A DNA stretch of 64,000 bases from Glandiceps talaboti (Eukaryota; Hemichordata; Enteropneusta; Spengelidae): the NCBI RefSeq assembly GCF_964340395.1, contig NC_135564.1, positions 23,219,387-23,283,386 of the forward strand. Reading direction: 5' to 3'. A program made the position numbers and the translations under genes. Positions within the stretch are counted from its first letter, which is position 1, and every line of letters starts with the position of its first letter. The notes beneath the pieces were generated by a model, which saw only the letters and a program-made list of their open reading frames with translations, had not been told where the DNA came from and did not search any database. This document shows, one piece after another, positions 22,108-35,121 of this stretch.

Positions 22108-23290
22108 TTTTAGCACAACTGAACTGAGGTTCAGTAGTGCTATAGGGATCACCCGGCGTCTGTTTGTCAGTCTGTGTGTGTGTGTGTGTGTGTGTGTGTA
22201 AACAACTTAAAGTCAAAAACCGCTGAACCGATTGCCATGATATTTGATGGGTCCATTACCTTGGGTGTCTAGTTGGGAAATTGTTCAAAACAAAATGATT
22301 GCATCACAGATCTGTGATTTGGGTAAAAAAATGTGATTTTTGGTCAAAAAACTTAAACTCAGAAACTACTGGGCAGATTGGTGTGAAATTTGGTGGGAAC
22401 ATTCTTAAGGGGGTTTTAAGTAAGATTTGTTCATGACATGATGATTCCACCAGTAATATGCAAATTAGGGCTAAAAATGTGTCTTTTTGGTTAAAAATCT
22501 ATAATTCCAAAACTACTGAGCAGATTGGGCTGAAATTTAATGGGAATGCATCTAGGGATTTATGGACAAAGAAATATTAAGCATACAATGATTCCATGAG
22601 TGATATGCAAATTAGGTGTAAGAATGTTCATTTTTGGTCAAAAACTTATATCTCAAAAAGTACTTGGTCAATGAGTCTGAAACTTGGCGAGATGTTTCTG
22701 AAACTGTTATTCTGCAGATTTTCTTCAAAACATTTTGACAAAATTGGCTGTAGCAACCATTACCACGCCCTTTAGCAACAACCAAATGGCAGTATATTTT
22801 GGTCAAATAACAAGATCATCTGGTAGGCAAGTGAGTAAACATTCAAAAAATGTATGCAAATACCCTGGCAACCATGACCACGCCCATAGCAACAGCCAAA
22901 CGGTCGTGTATTTCACAAACATCAACAGGGTTTAATAGACAATTGAATAAACATTCAAAAAATGTATGTAAATTTGCCTAGCAACAAGACCACGCCCATA
23001 GCAACAGCCAAATGATCACATATATTGCGAAGATAACAACGGGGATTTATAGACAATTGAATAAACATTTAAAAATATATGTAAATATGCCTAGCAACAA
23101 GACCACACCCATAGCAATAGCCAAATGATCACGTATATTGCAAAGACAATATCAGGAATTCATATAGAAGTGGACAAAAACATACACAAACGTATGCAAA
23201 TATATCTAACAACATGACCACGCCCATAGCAACAGCCAAATGATAGCATATATCGTAAAGATAGCAACATGGTTGGATAGGCTGGTTCGT
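22108..23290 (+). repeat. Dispersed repeat family A, most complete copy
   Basis: It starts TAGCACAACTGAACTGAGGT, then TTCAGTAGTGCTATAGGGAT, a (GT)n tract at about 22169-22198, and AACTTAAAGTCAAAAACCGC. The two-part block with ACTGGGCAGATTGG follows, then four or five units of about 115 bp with GCAACAAGACCACGCCCATA. There is no coding capacity. The start (TAGCACAACTG) and the usual family end (CAGTTGTGCTA) are inverted repeats of each other. Confidence 0.75.
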
Positions 23291-25560
23291 CATTGGTTAC
23301 TCCTGTTTGCCCATGACATTGGTGATTTTAAAGATTTTAGTTCAACATCTCTCCTCAAATCGTGACAGTTTGACGCAGTACAACAGGTAGCCTACACAAT
23401 GGAGAACCACCGGTTTCAGTATGAGTAAAAGGCAAATAACTCATTTCTTTTCTCCAGAGAGTAAGCCATGTACGAGTGATGGAAATGATGAACAACCCGT
23501 TAATCGCAACGAGACAGGAAACAAATGGTATCATCCGAAATACTTTCCACGCTAGGCCTTTTGTTGTTATGGTGGCAAATTTGCACTTTATTAGCTTAGC
23601 AAATTGTATGTGATCTGTGCACTCGTGACTGTGTGCATGTCTGTTACTGCACATGTAACAATATCAGTATGTATCAAATCTCATATCGTCTTTACTATAT
23701 TTGAACAATGGTTGAGTTAATTTACAAAGTCTTTAGAGGAATTAGTGTGGTGTAGACATTCACTGGTAGAAAAAAGTCAAAAATAATTTGTGTACACAAA
23801 GTTCACACAATATTCAACTTCCAAACACAGCATTGCTGAAATGACACAATACTATGTTCAATTTCACTTCGCACATCAGTCATCTGCTATGAAATATTTG
23901 AGTAAACCAAACACAAAACAATCCTACCGAACACTAATTGTACATCATATGTGATGTTTATAACTAGCTGCATTTATTTGTAGATTAATTATGTGACTCC
24001 ATCTGACTTGCACATGTAAAATGGGACAGGTTCCCTCAGTCACCCCATTACTTTTTAAGTACATTCACATTCAGTCTCACTGAAAAACTTCAAGATGGAA
24101 ATATCGTAAAATTAAAACCCGAGAACAAGTAGATAAAATCTAGATGTCAATAGCAACTTTTAAACAAACGACATTTACTGTGAATATTATCATGCAAAAT
24201 ACAAAAAAATGTAATAGGGTTCCATCGCTACAGAAAATTTACTTCACCACGGCATATATACTTGTTGCAACTGTTCAAACTCAGAACGCTGCAGGATGAT
24301 AGTATATCATATCATCAAGACTATATTACGCAATGGCAATGCACTCCTGATGAAAGCACCAGTCTAGTCAGTGCTGTCATACCGTGTACTTCTGTTGTAG
24401 TTAGAATAAGGAGAGTCTATCGACAGAGAAATATTTTCCCATTCGGTAACAAGACAGCAGAGACTTGACATCTTCGACCATGGGTTCGTGATAGCTGCAA
24501 ATATGGGCCTTCATCGGCTTTTACTCTCCCTTTAGTATGACCATGGATGTATTAGTGAGATCACTAATAAACACTAATAGTAGTAGTACATCCATGGTAC
24601 GACGTATGGTAGTTTTCTTGTACCAAATATGCGACGCTTGGTAAAGTCATTTTATAGAAACCTCCTTGCAATGGAGAGCTTTGATACGAATGATTGGAAT
24701 CTGTAAAACAAGTTCCAAAATGCAAGCGAGAACAGTTCATTGTCAAAGTTGAACCCCTTTCCTTCTATGTTATGAACTTCTGTTGTTGTGTAGTAGGATA
24801 AGCAATAGCCCGTCACCGTCAACCTAGATAAGGAATGTTTATATTTTGGTGATCCGCGTCAATGTTCAACCACAAGTTCTCCACCTCCAAAAGATACAGC
24901 CAGCTATATGCAAAATAGGGTGCCAGGCACCGAGAGTCATGCATTTAAAGATTTCTCTTTCACTGTGAACTTGTCAAAATAACTACATTTCTAGAACTCT
25001 CAGTACTCCTTTGGGATGTACTGGAGAAAGTAATACTGTCAGTAAACATTGGTAACATTACATGGCATGCATGTTACAAAATTAAGATTGTCTTGATCTT
25101 GGTTGACCTGGCAGTACAGTATACATTACACGTCTTCTGTAATAGCAAGACATTGGAAAGAGTCGACACCAACAAACTTACATTCTAACATTCCAACATT
25201 GAAACTATTTACATGATCAGCTATCAGTGTTCCTTTTGAGTCATTTTGTACAATCTTTGAAAGCTTGTAACAAACATTGTACCCCATAAGGCGTGTGCAT
25301 GCCACGTGAAGCTGTGATAATTACATTTATCGCACATGTGCAGTGTACAAAAAAGTCTTCCAAGGTCATTGGTCATGAAAGACACATTATGGAGTTGATC
25401 ATTTCCCCGATGATTCAACTGATTGAAAGCTGAAAACTTGTTAAAACAATATTGTTTTTTGAGGAATGCAATCTTCCTTTTAACAATTTACACATAATTG
25501 TGAAAAGGATAGAAATATTCTGAGCTAACATTGCAGCAAAATGTACCAGTCCAGTTGGAC
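23291..25560. other. Intron 2 sequence, possible transposase fragment only
   Basis: This is mostly unique sequence without convincing genes. A short frame starting at 23419 reads MSKRQITHFF then SPESKPC and ends after about 44 codons; such K-R-Q...FF starts are common in hAT-type and ZMYM-like transposase derivatives, but nothing downstream confirms it. A nested palindrome lies at 24541-24597. Other frames (23355-23654 minus, 24262-24468 plus) have no recognisable similarity. Confidence 0.35.
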
Positions 25561-26700
25561 AGGTCTTTCCAAAATCTTCCAGTCCAGCCTGACAATTTAG
25601 TGGCCCTGGGCTGCTGGGCCGGCATTAATTTTGAGCCCTGATTATGCAAATTAATCATTAATAGTATTATAGTAAAACCTATGCCAACAGGTTTTATAGG
25701 ATATGTGTTCTTTGTTATGATTGATGGCTGTGCCTAACTATATCGAATTAGAATGTTGCATTCTTAAGATATAGCCTAATTACCAAAGACAAAGTCAATA
25801 ATTATGCAAATTACTCTTTAAAACTATAAGCTACATCATCAAGCAATTACAACACATACACGCTTTGTTAGCACAACTGAACTGATAAAGGTTCAGTAGT
25901 GCTTTAGGCATGGCAAAGTGTTTGTCTGTCTGTCTGTCTGTCAAATAACCACATCATCTGGTAGGCAAGTGAGTAAATATTCAAAAAGTGTATGCAAATA
26001 TCCCTAGCAACCATGACCACGCCCATAGCAACAGCAAAACGGTCGTGCATTTCACAAAGATAACGGACTGATAGACAAGTGAATAAACATTCAAAAAATG
26101 TATGCAAATATGCCTAGCAACAAGACCACGCCCATAGCAAGAGCCAAATGATCAAATATATTGCAAAGATAACAGGAATTGAAAGACAAATGAGTAAACA
26201 TTTAAAAATGTATGAAAATGTACCTAGCAACAAGACCACGCCCATAGCAACAGCCAAATGATCATGTATATTGCAAAGATAATAACATGAATTCATACAC
26301 AAGATAACAAAAACATTCAAAAATGTATGCAAATATATCTAGCAACATGATCACGCCCATAGCAACAGCCAAATGATCGCGTATATCGCAAAGATAGCAA
26401 CATGGTTGGATAGGCAACTAGATAGTCATTCATTCAGCAAATGAACACCTATTGTTAGCATGGACTAGCATATGGATAAACATTTTTCAAAACTGTACAG
26501 TTGTGCTACGACACCATTGGCAGTATTTTGATGTTTAATGTATGTACAATTAAATTGAATTTGAAGTATGCATTTCTAAGATATAGCCTAATTATAATAA
26601 TTATGCAAATTAATCATTAAAACTAAGAACTATGCCAACATGCTTTAAAAGATTGTGTGCTTCAAGATAGCATTGAATACTACACAAACTTTAATGGATT
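25561..26700 (+). repeat. Cluster of family C and family A repeats
   Basis: 25561-25640 matches the segment at 6231-6300 (GGTCTTTCCAAAATCTTCC then CCAGTCCAGCCTGA). 25640-25866 is family C. 25869-26530 is a family A copy starting TAGCACAACTGAACTGATAA and ending CAGTTGTGCTACGACACCAT. 26530-26700 is family C again. Confidence 0.65.
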
Positions 26701-27482
26701 TACGTACCCATAAATAAACAAGTGTGATTGGCTGGCATTTTAATCCTGGTTTGTATTTTAACGGCTATTCAGTAGTAACAAACAAACCTAGTTTGATGGT
26801 GTTTTGTACCAAATTCTCTCTACAATGTTTACAAATCACCTTTCTGTGGCAATTAACATCTGCATTACACAGACATTCACAAGTCCACACGTACCAAATT
26901 TATTACGAAAATCACCAGCTGCTCATTATTATCATGGTTATTCAGTGAGGATTTATATGTCTTATATGTGTTTTGGTCGGTAGTCTTTTGGGAGACTTTC
27001 ATAAAATTCCCAAATGTCCTTGGTCTGTGTTGATGAGCTTGTAGGTCACATTGACGTTCTTCAACTGGCGTTCGTTATACGTCTGATTGATCATTCAAAC
27101 TGCTCAATGCAAATTCTTGCAGTTTCTTGTAACAGTGTTATGCTTGGAAACATCTAAAAGACTCAACGAAAGTAAAATTAAACTCTGAAAAAAACCTAAA
27201 CGACGCGCAAACACACTTTTCGACAATCGTGCATGTTGGCAATAATCATGATCAGAATTAACACTAGATATTTACACCGCGATACTACGACACATCATGG
27301 GACTATCGAAACTCATATTATTGGGCTAAGAGCTAGATCAGAACAGACCACAGTAAACAGTTCTCAACACATAGCTCAGTAGCATGTGTTTAATGATTAG
27401 ATCGGAATGGTGTTTTTTTGGACAAATACATGGCAAAACTTTGAACTAAATGTAACACTTTGTTTTACAATGTGATTTACAC
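26701..27482. other. Intron 2 sequence, nothing recognised
   Basis: Short open frames only (26724-26948 plus), without recognisable similarity. No RNA gene or repeat was identified. Confidence 0.35.
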
Positions 27483-28232
27483 ATGCAAGACCTATTTAAT
27501 GAAGCTGATATATATATTGATAATTTTATAAACTTACCAGAAGAACAAAAATTTAAAGAAACAATGAGCAACACAAATCTAATTATTGCACTTGGCAAAT
27601 ATATCAAATTAAGCAATATACAAAGAGACCACCACCTACAAAATAGTGACCTTTTAAATTGGTCAAAACATATTCAAATGGTAAACTCCACTGTTAGGAA
27701 AAAAGTTGGTATTTTGTTCAAATTAAGACATTTTGTACCTAAAGATATCCTTATTCTGATATACAAATCTTTTATCCAACCACACATCGCCTATGGTATT
27801 GAAGTATGGGGATCTACATATTCATCACATCTGACATGTATTCACAAGTCTCAAAAAATGGCAGTCAGAGCTATTACTTTTAGTTGTATCTCTGCACATT
27901 CTAACAATTTATTTAGTGAACTTCAAATTCTTGATATATTCAAATTACATAAACTCCAACTTTGTACTTTCATGTATGATTTATTAACCAACAGGTTACC
28001 TCACCGTTTTACAGATTATTGCACTCCACCAGTTCATGAATATAGTACTAGGTTCAAGGGTAGGGGAAATCTCCTTCTACCTAAAGTAATCACATCCATA
28101 GGCAAGTTTGCAATATGTTTCACAGGTACGGCCTTTTGGAACAGTCTACCACCTAGTATTAGATCACAACCATCTAGAACTTCATTTCGTGATTCACTAA
28201 AAAACACACTCATTAAAGACTATGTCCACTAA
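27483..28232 (+). pseudogene. LINE ORF2 C-terminal fragment (5' truncated)
   Basis: A 249-codon open frame. From about residue 55 it matches the region after the reverse transcriptase palm in Jockey-group LINEs: DLLNWSKHIQMVNSTVRKK, VGILFKLRHFVPKDILILIY, KSFIQPHIAYGIEVWG, LQILDIFKLHKLQLCTFMYD, and a terminal FWNSLPPSIRS block typical of the ORF2 end. It closely parallels 4350-4720 of the LINE at the left of the window (LRHTVPQYTL and LGILDIYKQHKVQLAVF), so both probably belong to the same or related families. The catalytic YADD and everything upstream are missing. The first 50 or so residues are not recognisable LINE sequence and may be a chance fusion at the truncation point. The last stretch is intact, so the insertion may be fairly young. 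Confidence 0.8.
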
Positions 28233-29039
28233 TTGTACATTTTGTATTTAATTATTTGTTTGTATTTATGTTATTTGTATCTGATATTTTCTTTACGTGT
28301 ACACTGCCCTCTAGTTGCTTTGCTTTAGTAACGTTGTAACATTCCAGTGTCTACGGTGTCAGACTCGACTAGCATTATGCTATTTTTCTGACTCCCATTA
28401 CCAAATTATCAACCTGTATTTACTTTATTGTGCAAACTGTAAAAAAATCTTATATATGGTAATAAACAAATCGAAATACATTAATCATCTTCATAGATCA
28501 GTCAAATTACCATGTGTTATTTTTCTCTTTCTTTTCATCGAATAGCTTTTGTAGTTCATTAGTTTTATTATGTTATGTAATGCTTCTTTTAGATAGTTTA
28601 TTAGTTTTGTTATTATTTTCCTTTTATGTATTGTGCCTTTAAAAACTCCCCAGGGTTTTGTTACATGTACTCAAATACATACACTTTATTGTAACTTATC
28701 GTAGATGTAAAAACATTTTAATAGTTTGCCTGTCAAGGACAATAAATTGCGTCATGTATCCAAATGTGTACTTTTTGTTTACAGGAAGTGTGTCAACACA
28801 TTTCGATTTAGATCACTACAAGTTCAACACTACATGTACATAAAGTAACGTCATGTGCAGTACATACATTGTAGTCCAGTATCTGGTCTAGCATGTCATA
28901 AACTACAGCAATTATCTTTATAGCTGGCTTTTAACAGTCACAGTCAAGGTGTTGATGTCAAATATTTGTTGTTTGTCTTTGGAAGATAATCAGCATTTAC
29001 CAAGAAAGATAGTGACCTTTTAATAGTTTACGAATTATT
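28233..29039. other. LINE 3' tail and intron sequence
   Basis: AT-rich sequence follows the stop of the LINE fragment. No poly(A) or target duplication could be assigned. Small frames at 28315-28545 and 28658-28843 are not recognisable. Confidence 0.35.
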
Positions 29040-30010
29040 CATGGATCAGCAGATATGTGATATGTTATGTTTAATGTACGGTATATACCAAATTATATTG
29101 AATTTGATGTTTGCATTCTGAAGATATATCCTAATTACTAAAAATTGTTAATTATGCAAATAACTATTTAATCTTTGTTGGATGTTTACCAAAATCTAAT
29201 CAGTTCTTGTGCTTAGCATATGGAAGATGTAAAGCAAGTTTCAATAGCTGCTGTAGCTTTTTAGATATCGTGTCCACAGATAGACACACAAACACAAACA
29301 CACAGAAGCATAACATAACACTCCCTTACGGGAGGTAAAAATAGGGATGGGTAGGCACATCAATAAACATTTAAAATATGGTCTCATGTTTGACACGACC
29401 ATGCCCATTGCAACAACCAAATGATGGTGTATATGGCAAAGATGACAACAGGTATTTAGGCATGTATATAATTTATAAATATTTAAACCAGATTTAAACT
29501 GAATGCCTGCTGTAAGGACAAAACCATAGATTCGTGGGCCTACACACATTGTTGGAATGCAAAATTCTAAACTATAGCTATTATACAGGATGTACCACTT
29601 GATTGGAAAATTAATTATATGAAACTGTGAAATTTGAAGCTTGCATAGTTAATATATGCCTAATTATTAAAAAAATCATTGATTATACAAATTAACCATA
29701 TAGCTTATAAGTTACAACATCAAGCTGTAAATGACATATGCACTTCTTTACCATCAATACATGTACTAAATTATCTGAAATTTAAAACTTGTTCAAAAGG
29801 TATTGCCTCATTAATTATGAAAATGGTTATTGATACAAATTATGTATCACAATTAAAAACTACATAAACAACTACATCAAATACGTATTATTTATTATTT
29901 ATTTATAAATGGCAAAGCATTCATTATATGGGTTTTCATGCAATTTCAAAATATGATTTGGTATGGTTGATGAATGTACAAAGTTTAGTGAAATTTGAAG
30001 TTTGCATTCT
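29040..30010. repeat. Family C units with a family A fragment
   Basis: TTAATTATGCAAAT-type family C units are at 29060-29170 and 29490-30010. A family A fragment (ACGACCATGCCCATTGCAAC) lies around 29395-29470. Confidence 0.55.
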
Positions 30011-32814
30011 TAAGAGCTTAAAGGCAGATGTCCACTATATAAAGAGGATTATGGGTAATGTATGCATATGCGGGAAATTCAAACTGCTGTAAGGAGCACT
30101 GACTTTGCCCTCATATCTTCATCCCATTTTGTACTAAAAAAGTTTCCCATGGCTCTCATATTTCATATATGCTGTTTGTAAATATATAGTGATGCAACAT
30201 GAGTAGAAATAACTGACTTTAACTAAGTTTGGTAGCCAATATAGCAGGTTTACCATCAAACTGACGCAAAATTTGTTTCAAATTTGTCTAGTAAAAACCA
30301 TTGGCCACTTGTCAATTTGGCTTACAAGTTACACAAAGCATGATAAGACACTGTGAATGGCGCAAATAAACCGGTGCCAAATGCCAAATACCGAATGCAA
30401 ACAATACAAGCGAACAAAAGAGGCTGTGTGCACTCTGTTAGCCTGATATTTTGCCTATAATCAAGCTCACATGTGCGAACGGTACGTAAAAATGATACAT
30501 TATTACTGAAATAAAATGACATAAAATGAAACCAAAATGTTTCTCAGTTTGATCGATGTACGTTCTGGGTTGCTGCACTCCTTAGTAAAATCACAATTTC
30601 ATACAACTTTTTGTGTTTTCTGTCAAGTAGTTGTGTCGTTGACGTACCTATACCTAGTAGGCAGTGATGTAGATAATAGCCGGTTACCTACTGGTCACAA
30701 CACCCAGCTATAACTTATAAGTATAACCACAACAGTTTAGTTGTGGGACCGGCTTAGGAAAGTACTAAAACCTGACGATCATTGAAAAAAATTCTAAGGT
30801 CGGAAAATTAAACATGAGTTGCCCAGAAGTACTAATAGCAAGTAAAATACCCAAAGTGTAAAAAAAAATTAAATAAATTCATAATTATTTGGAAAACATT
30901 TGACGATTACGCGGTAAAACAAGACTGGCCACGCTATCGCTAGCGAAAGCCTTCGAACTAGTTTCATAGGGACCGGAAGTTGAAGAAAGGGCGAAGCGAA
31001 GTGTGAGGTCAATGTGACGTCTCATGATGTATGATGCAACAACACGACGTTTACGTAGAGTTGAACTAAATGTTTTCTAAACTTCAGTGGAAAGAATTTT
31101 GTCGATCGGACACTGACTATTTTCAAATTCTTAAAACATCTGAGAAAAATGAAGAGAGGAAGCAAAATGTAGCACTGACAGACAAGCTAGTAACGTACGG
31201 AACATGCACAGGAGGCGAGGCACACCTTGTGGTGCAAACTGGACAAAGATCACGCGTGTCACGTATAAGGCATCAGATGTAATACATGTAGCTAACCAAA
31301 TATTCTTGGAATGCAGCCTTTCTTGTACAAGTATTGGAAATTGTCAGAAACCTGAGGAGATTTTATGACTGAATATGTTTCGATCAAGAATTCCCATACT
31401 TTCAGTTAAATTTTCTGATGACACCCCGAAGCAAGACATTTTTGAAACATTTAGTGCGACATTTGATACTGATAAACGAGTGATATAATTCATAAACAAA
31501 TCTAACGTTGGCAACTCTTTTATTTCTGTTATGATCCTCAAATTTCAAAGACAACTGTCTATGTTGTACACATAGATCATACATCACTGCCTAGTCTAGT
31601 TCCTATACCTGTCGACTGTTCTTTACGATCTCTAGCTCTGTGTATGTTGTGGAGATGAACGTAACGCGAACTAACAAGACTACAAGTACAATCATGGAGG
31701 CATCATAAATATCACAAATTTGAAAGTTGAGAAATCATATGAAATTTTTTCCGCATTTCTCAAAAATCGTTTACATATATTTTTGGCACAATCCAGCAAT
31801 AATCCTCATCATGTAAATGACATCGACTGACATCGTAGTCAAACATACCCACGGAGACAGAGCGGAGACCAGACAAGAGTCCGTAGTCACCCCATCACGA
31901 CTATGCATTTTAGCGTTTGTTTTGAAATAGCTGGGGTCGTACTCCTACACATCGGGATAACTTGGGGAAGCACATGTTTGTGATTTTATTGACTGTTTTC
32001 TGAGATGGGACATTGGGTTTGGAAATGCAAGTTTAATCAATCATAAATCAGCCATAACAGATACTTTCAAAGAATTAGAACATGGAAGAAAAATAACGGG
32101 AACATCAACAACATTTCTACCAAACTCGAGATCGCATGTAGCTAGCTACCTAGTGTACAGTAAGTATGGAAGTGTAAAGCTTAGTCCGCTCTAGCCCATG
32201 CGATACTTGTGAAGTTAATTTTGAAGTTTTCCCGATTATGTTGTCAAAACACGACCTACATGTAATCTGTAATCTGTAAAAAAAATTCTCATCTGACACT
32301 CTAACGATTTTGGTGTGGTAATGATCGACCAAATGCCAACGCTAGTGTGTATGTGTGCAACTGTAATCAAGTACCTTGTACAAATGATACAAGTAAGTAA
32401 GTTAGTTCGTACCCAAGAATATCAGTTTATGATTTTAATTGTACAAATTGTCACTGTGTAATAGTGTTTGGATCGTGTTAGAACAGGTCCCTCAAAATAT
32501 GATTTTTCGGGTTATAATTTTTATGTATAAGTTTATAGAAATACATATTTCATCCAGACTGGGTGTCTGGCCATACGTACGCACCGGAAAAAAATGTAGC
32601 AGAAACACTGCCACTTGAAAAAAAATATAACAAGCAAGGGACTCTTCAGATTAGGCAAGAACTTCATGTAACCAATATGTGTGAACAGCCACTAATATGT
32701 TGATAAACTACCTGGGTCGGATTTACCAAATGCTCCTCCCAGATAAACAAACGTATTCCGTTGCACATGCGCAAACCTACTTCCATAGCGTGGGCACATA
32801 GCCTGGTTGCACCT
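30011..32814. other. Intron 2 sequence, no gene recognised
   Basis: This 2.8-kb stretch has only short open frames (30322-30522 minus, 31070-31282 plus, 31344-31587 minus, 32150-32332 minus). None has a recognisable domain, and no exon of the ACP6-like gene is expected here because the flanking exons join in phase. Confidence 0.4.
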
Positions 32815-33695
32815 TGGGTTTTAATTATCAAAAATGATTAATTATGCAAAATAGTAAAAACTATATCAGCAGGTTTTAGAGGTATGTGTGCTTTGTCATG
32901 GTTGATGTATGTGCCAAATTATATGGAATTTGAAGCGTGCATTCCAACGATATAGCTTAATTACTGAAGATAATTGATTATCGAAATTACTCAAAAAGTA
33001 AAAGCTGTCAAACAAACTTCTGCACATTGTTATGGTTAGTATGTGCACCAAATTATATGAAGTTTGAAGGAAGCTTTCATTCTTAAGATAAAGCCTAATT
33101 ACCTAAAATCATTAATTATGCAAATTACTCACAATTACTAAAACTAAAAACCTATGCCAACAGGCTTTAACTGAAGTATATGTGCCAAATTATATGGAAT
33201 TTGTGTGCATTCTCAAGATATAACTTAATATCTGAAAATAAATAATTATTCAAATTACTCATTATAAGTAAAAGCTATATCAACAAATTTCAAAGGACAG
33301 GTGTGTATTATTAGGGTTGAGATATAGCCTAAGTAATTACTAAAATCCATTAAGTGTGCAAATGACTAATTAATGATTATTGGATGTTTACCAAAATATT
33401 ATAGCATATGGAAAATGTGTGGTAAGTTTCATCAGAATCTATGCTGTAATTTTTGAGATATCGTGTCCACAGACAGACAGACAGACATACATACATATAT
33501 ACATACATGCATGCATGCATACATACATAGCGTACATACTCACACACACTTGGACACACAGACAGACAAAAGCATGCAGATGAACACGGCATTACAACAT
33601 CATTGGTACTATTTTGTTCAACTTTGTCTTTTAATGTTTTTTAGCACAACTGAACTGATAGGGTTTAGTAGTGCTATAGGCATGGTGCTGTGTCA

Positions 33696-33730
<35 letters not shown>

Positions 33731-33760
33731 CGTGCGTGCGTGTGGACGACTTACACTCAA
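32815..33760. repeat. Family C array followed by family A start
   Basis: Four to five family C units with TTAATTATGCAAAT lie at 32815-33370. Then come a GACA/CATA microsatellite (33470-33530) and a family A end (CATTACAACATCATTGGTAC near 33590). A new family A start, TAGCACAACTGAACTGATAG, lies at 33642 with (GT)n at about 33698-33744. Confidence 0.6.
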
Positions 33761-34346
33761 AAAATGCCAGACGATGCCGTAAGAGGCCTGTGGTTTACTA
33801 CATTTCATTCCCTTGTACATCTATAATGTCAAGTGTTCACCATATGAAATAATGTCAATATAAAATGGACACTATTCAAGTGTATTATCATCAGTAAGCT
33901 TTCTCACAAGACTGACTTTTGACCTTAACAAACATTTTCAAGGTGAAATGGCCAAAATTTGTGTAACTCAAGAAGTTGAATATACAAAAACTACATTTAA
34001 ATGTCTACACCCCATATAAGCAACAGTAAGCTTTCTTTTTATACCTTGACCTTTGGCATTGACCTCCATATACAAGGTTAAATGGCAAATTGTTCAATCA
34101 ACGTGTGTACGTACGTGTGAGATTTGAATGGTATTTTGGCACATGTACACTCACTTTCAGTACAACAGAATAAAAAACAAATGACAATAAATGAAGGATG
34201 TAGACTGAGGTAGTCAAATATTTCAATGCATGTTCACTATAACAGATTTCAATCAGATTGTATTTTTCCCTGACGTTTACCTACTGAGTAAATATTGAAT
34301 GAAAAAAAGTGAATTTCATCTACATGTTAGTCACACAGAAGTAAAG
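33761..34346. other. Intron 2 sequence, nothing recognised
   Basis: No coding or structural feature is seen apart from the short similarity of 33772-33795 to 207-235. Confidence 0.35.
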
Positions 34347-34360
34347 TATTTGAGGGGAAT
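34347..34360. repeat. Target-site duplication, left copy
   Basis: TATTTGAGGGGAAT. It is identical to 37159-37172 and borders the LINE insertion on its 3' side (the element is on the minus strand). Confidence 0.85.
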
Positions 34361-34467
34361 ATATATAGGTCGTTTATTGCAGTCCATGGCCATTGGCCCA
34401 AAATGCAATACATTTACATAATTACATTCACATGTTAAAAGCAGAAAAAAGGAAAACAAAATGTCGC

Positions 34468-35121
34468 TCACAACAAAGAATCTGCTTCTTTCCTCAGAGA
34501 AAGAGCATGAAAAAGAAATACAGCCAACTTTTGCAATATATCTCCGTTCTCACTATGCATTATTTCAATAAATTTTTCGTAGGATGGTGGTGAATAATAA
34601 TAGGCAGGAATATATTTGTTGCGGTATTGGTTGAAAAAGGTACATTTCAGAAGAAAGTGGAATTCATCCTCAACTTCTCTAAAATCACAAAGTTTACAAA
34701 TACGATCCTGTCTCTCTATGCCATATTTTCTCTCACTTTCGATTTTTAAGCAATGTGCAGAACACCTGAAACGTGCTAACATCTTCCGATGTTTGTCAAT
34801 GGTAACAGAGAACAAATACTTTTCAGGTTGCAGCAGGGATTTGAAATTTCTGTAATTTTCTAGTTTATCTAAGGTTGATATTTCACTGTGCCAATTTAAA
34901 AATAAAAACTGTTTAAATCTAGTGGTGAATGTGCCTATAAAAAGGTCTATATTGTCAACTTCCTGTGCGTCCCATACATCTTGTAAACCAGAAATAGAGA
35001 GTAAGGTTCGTACTTCTCTGACCCATGTACCCTTAGATCTTAAACCAGAGTTTTCAATTTGGTAAAGCATATTATAGCATTTTTTTGGGTATCTATAATT
35101 TGGCATATTTATATTCGTCAA
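34468..35121 (-). pseudogene. LINE ORF2 C-terminal part with zinc knuckle
   Basis: A 217-codon open frame, in a different frame and overlapping the end of the preceding one by 29 bases, gives the ORF2 C-terminus. It contains a cysteine/histidine motif, CKLCDFREVEDEFHFLLKC (about residues 143-161), of the kind found at the end of many LINE ORF2 proteins. The junction at 35093-35121 joins the reverse transcriptase fingers directly to this tail, so the reverse transcriptase palm and thumb have been removed by an internal deletion combined with a frameshift. Confidence 0.8.
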
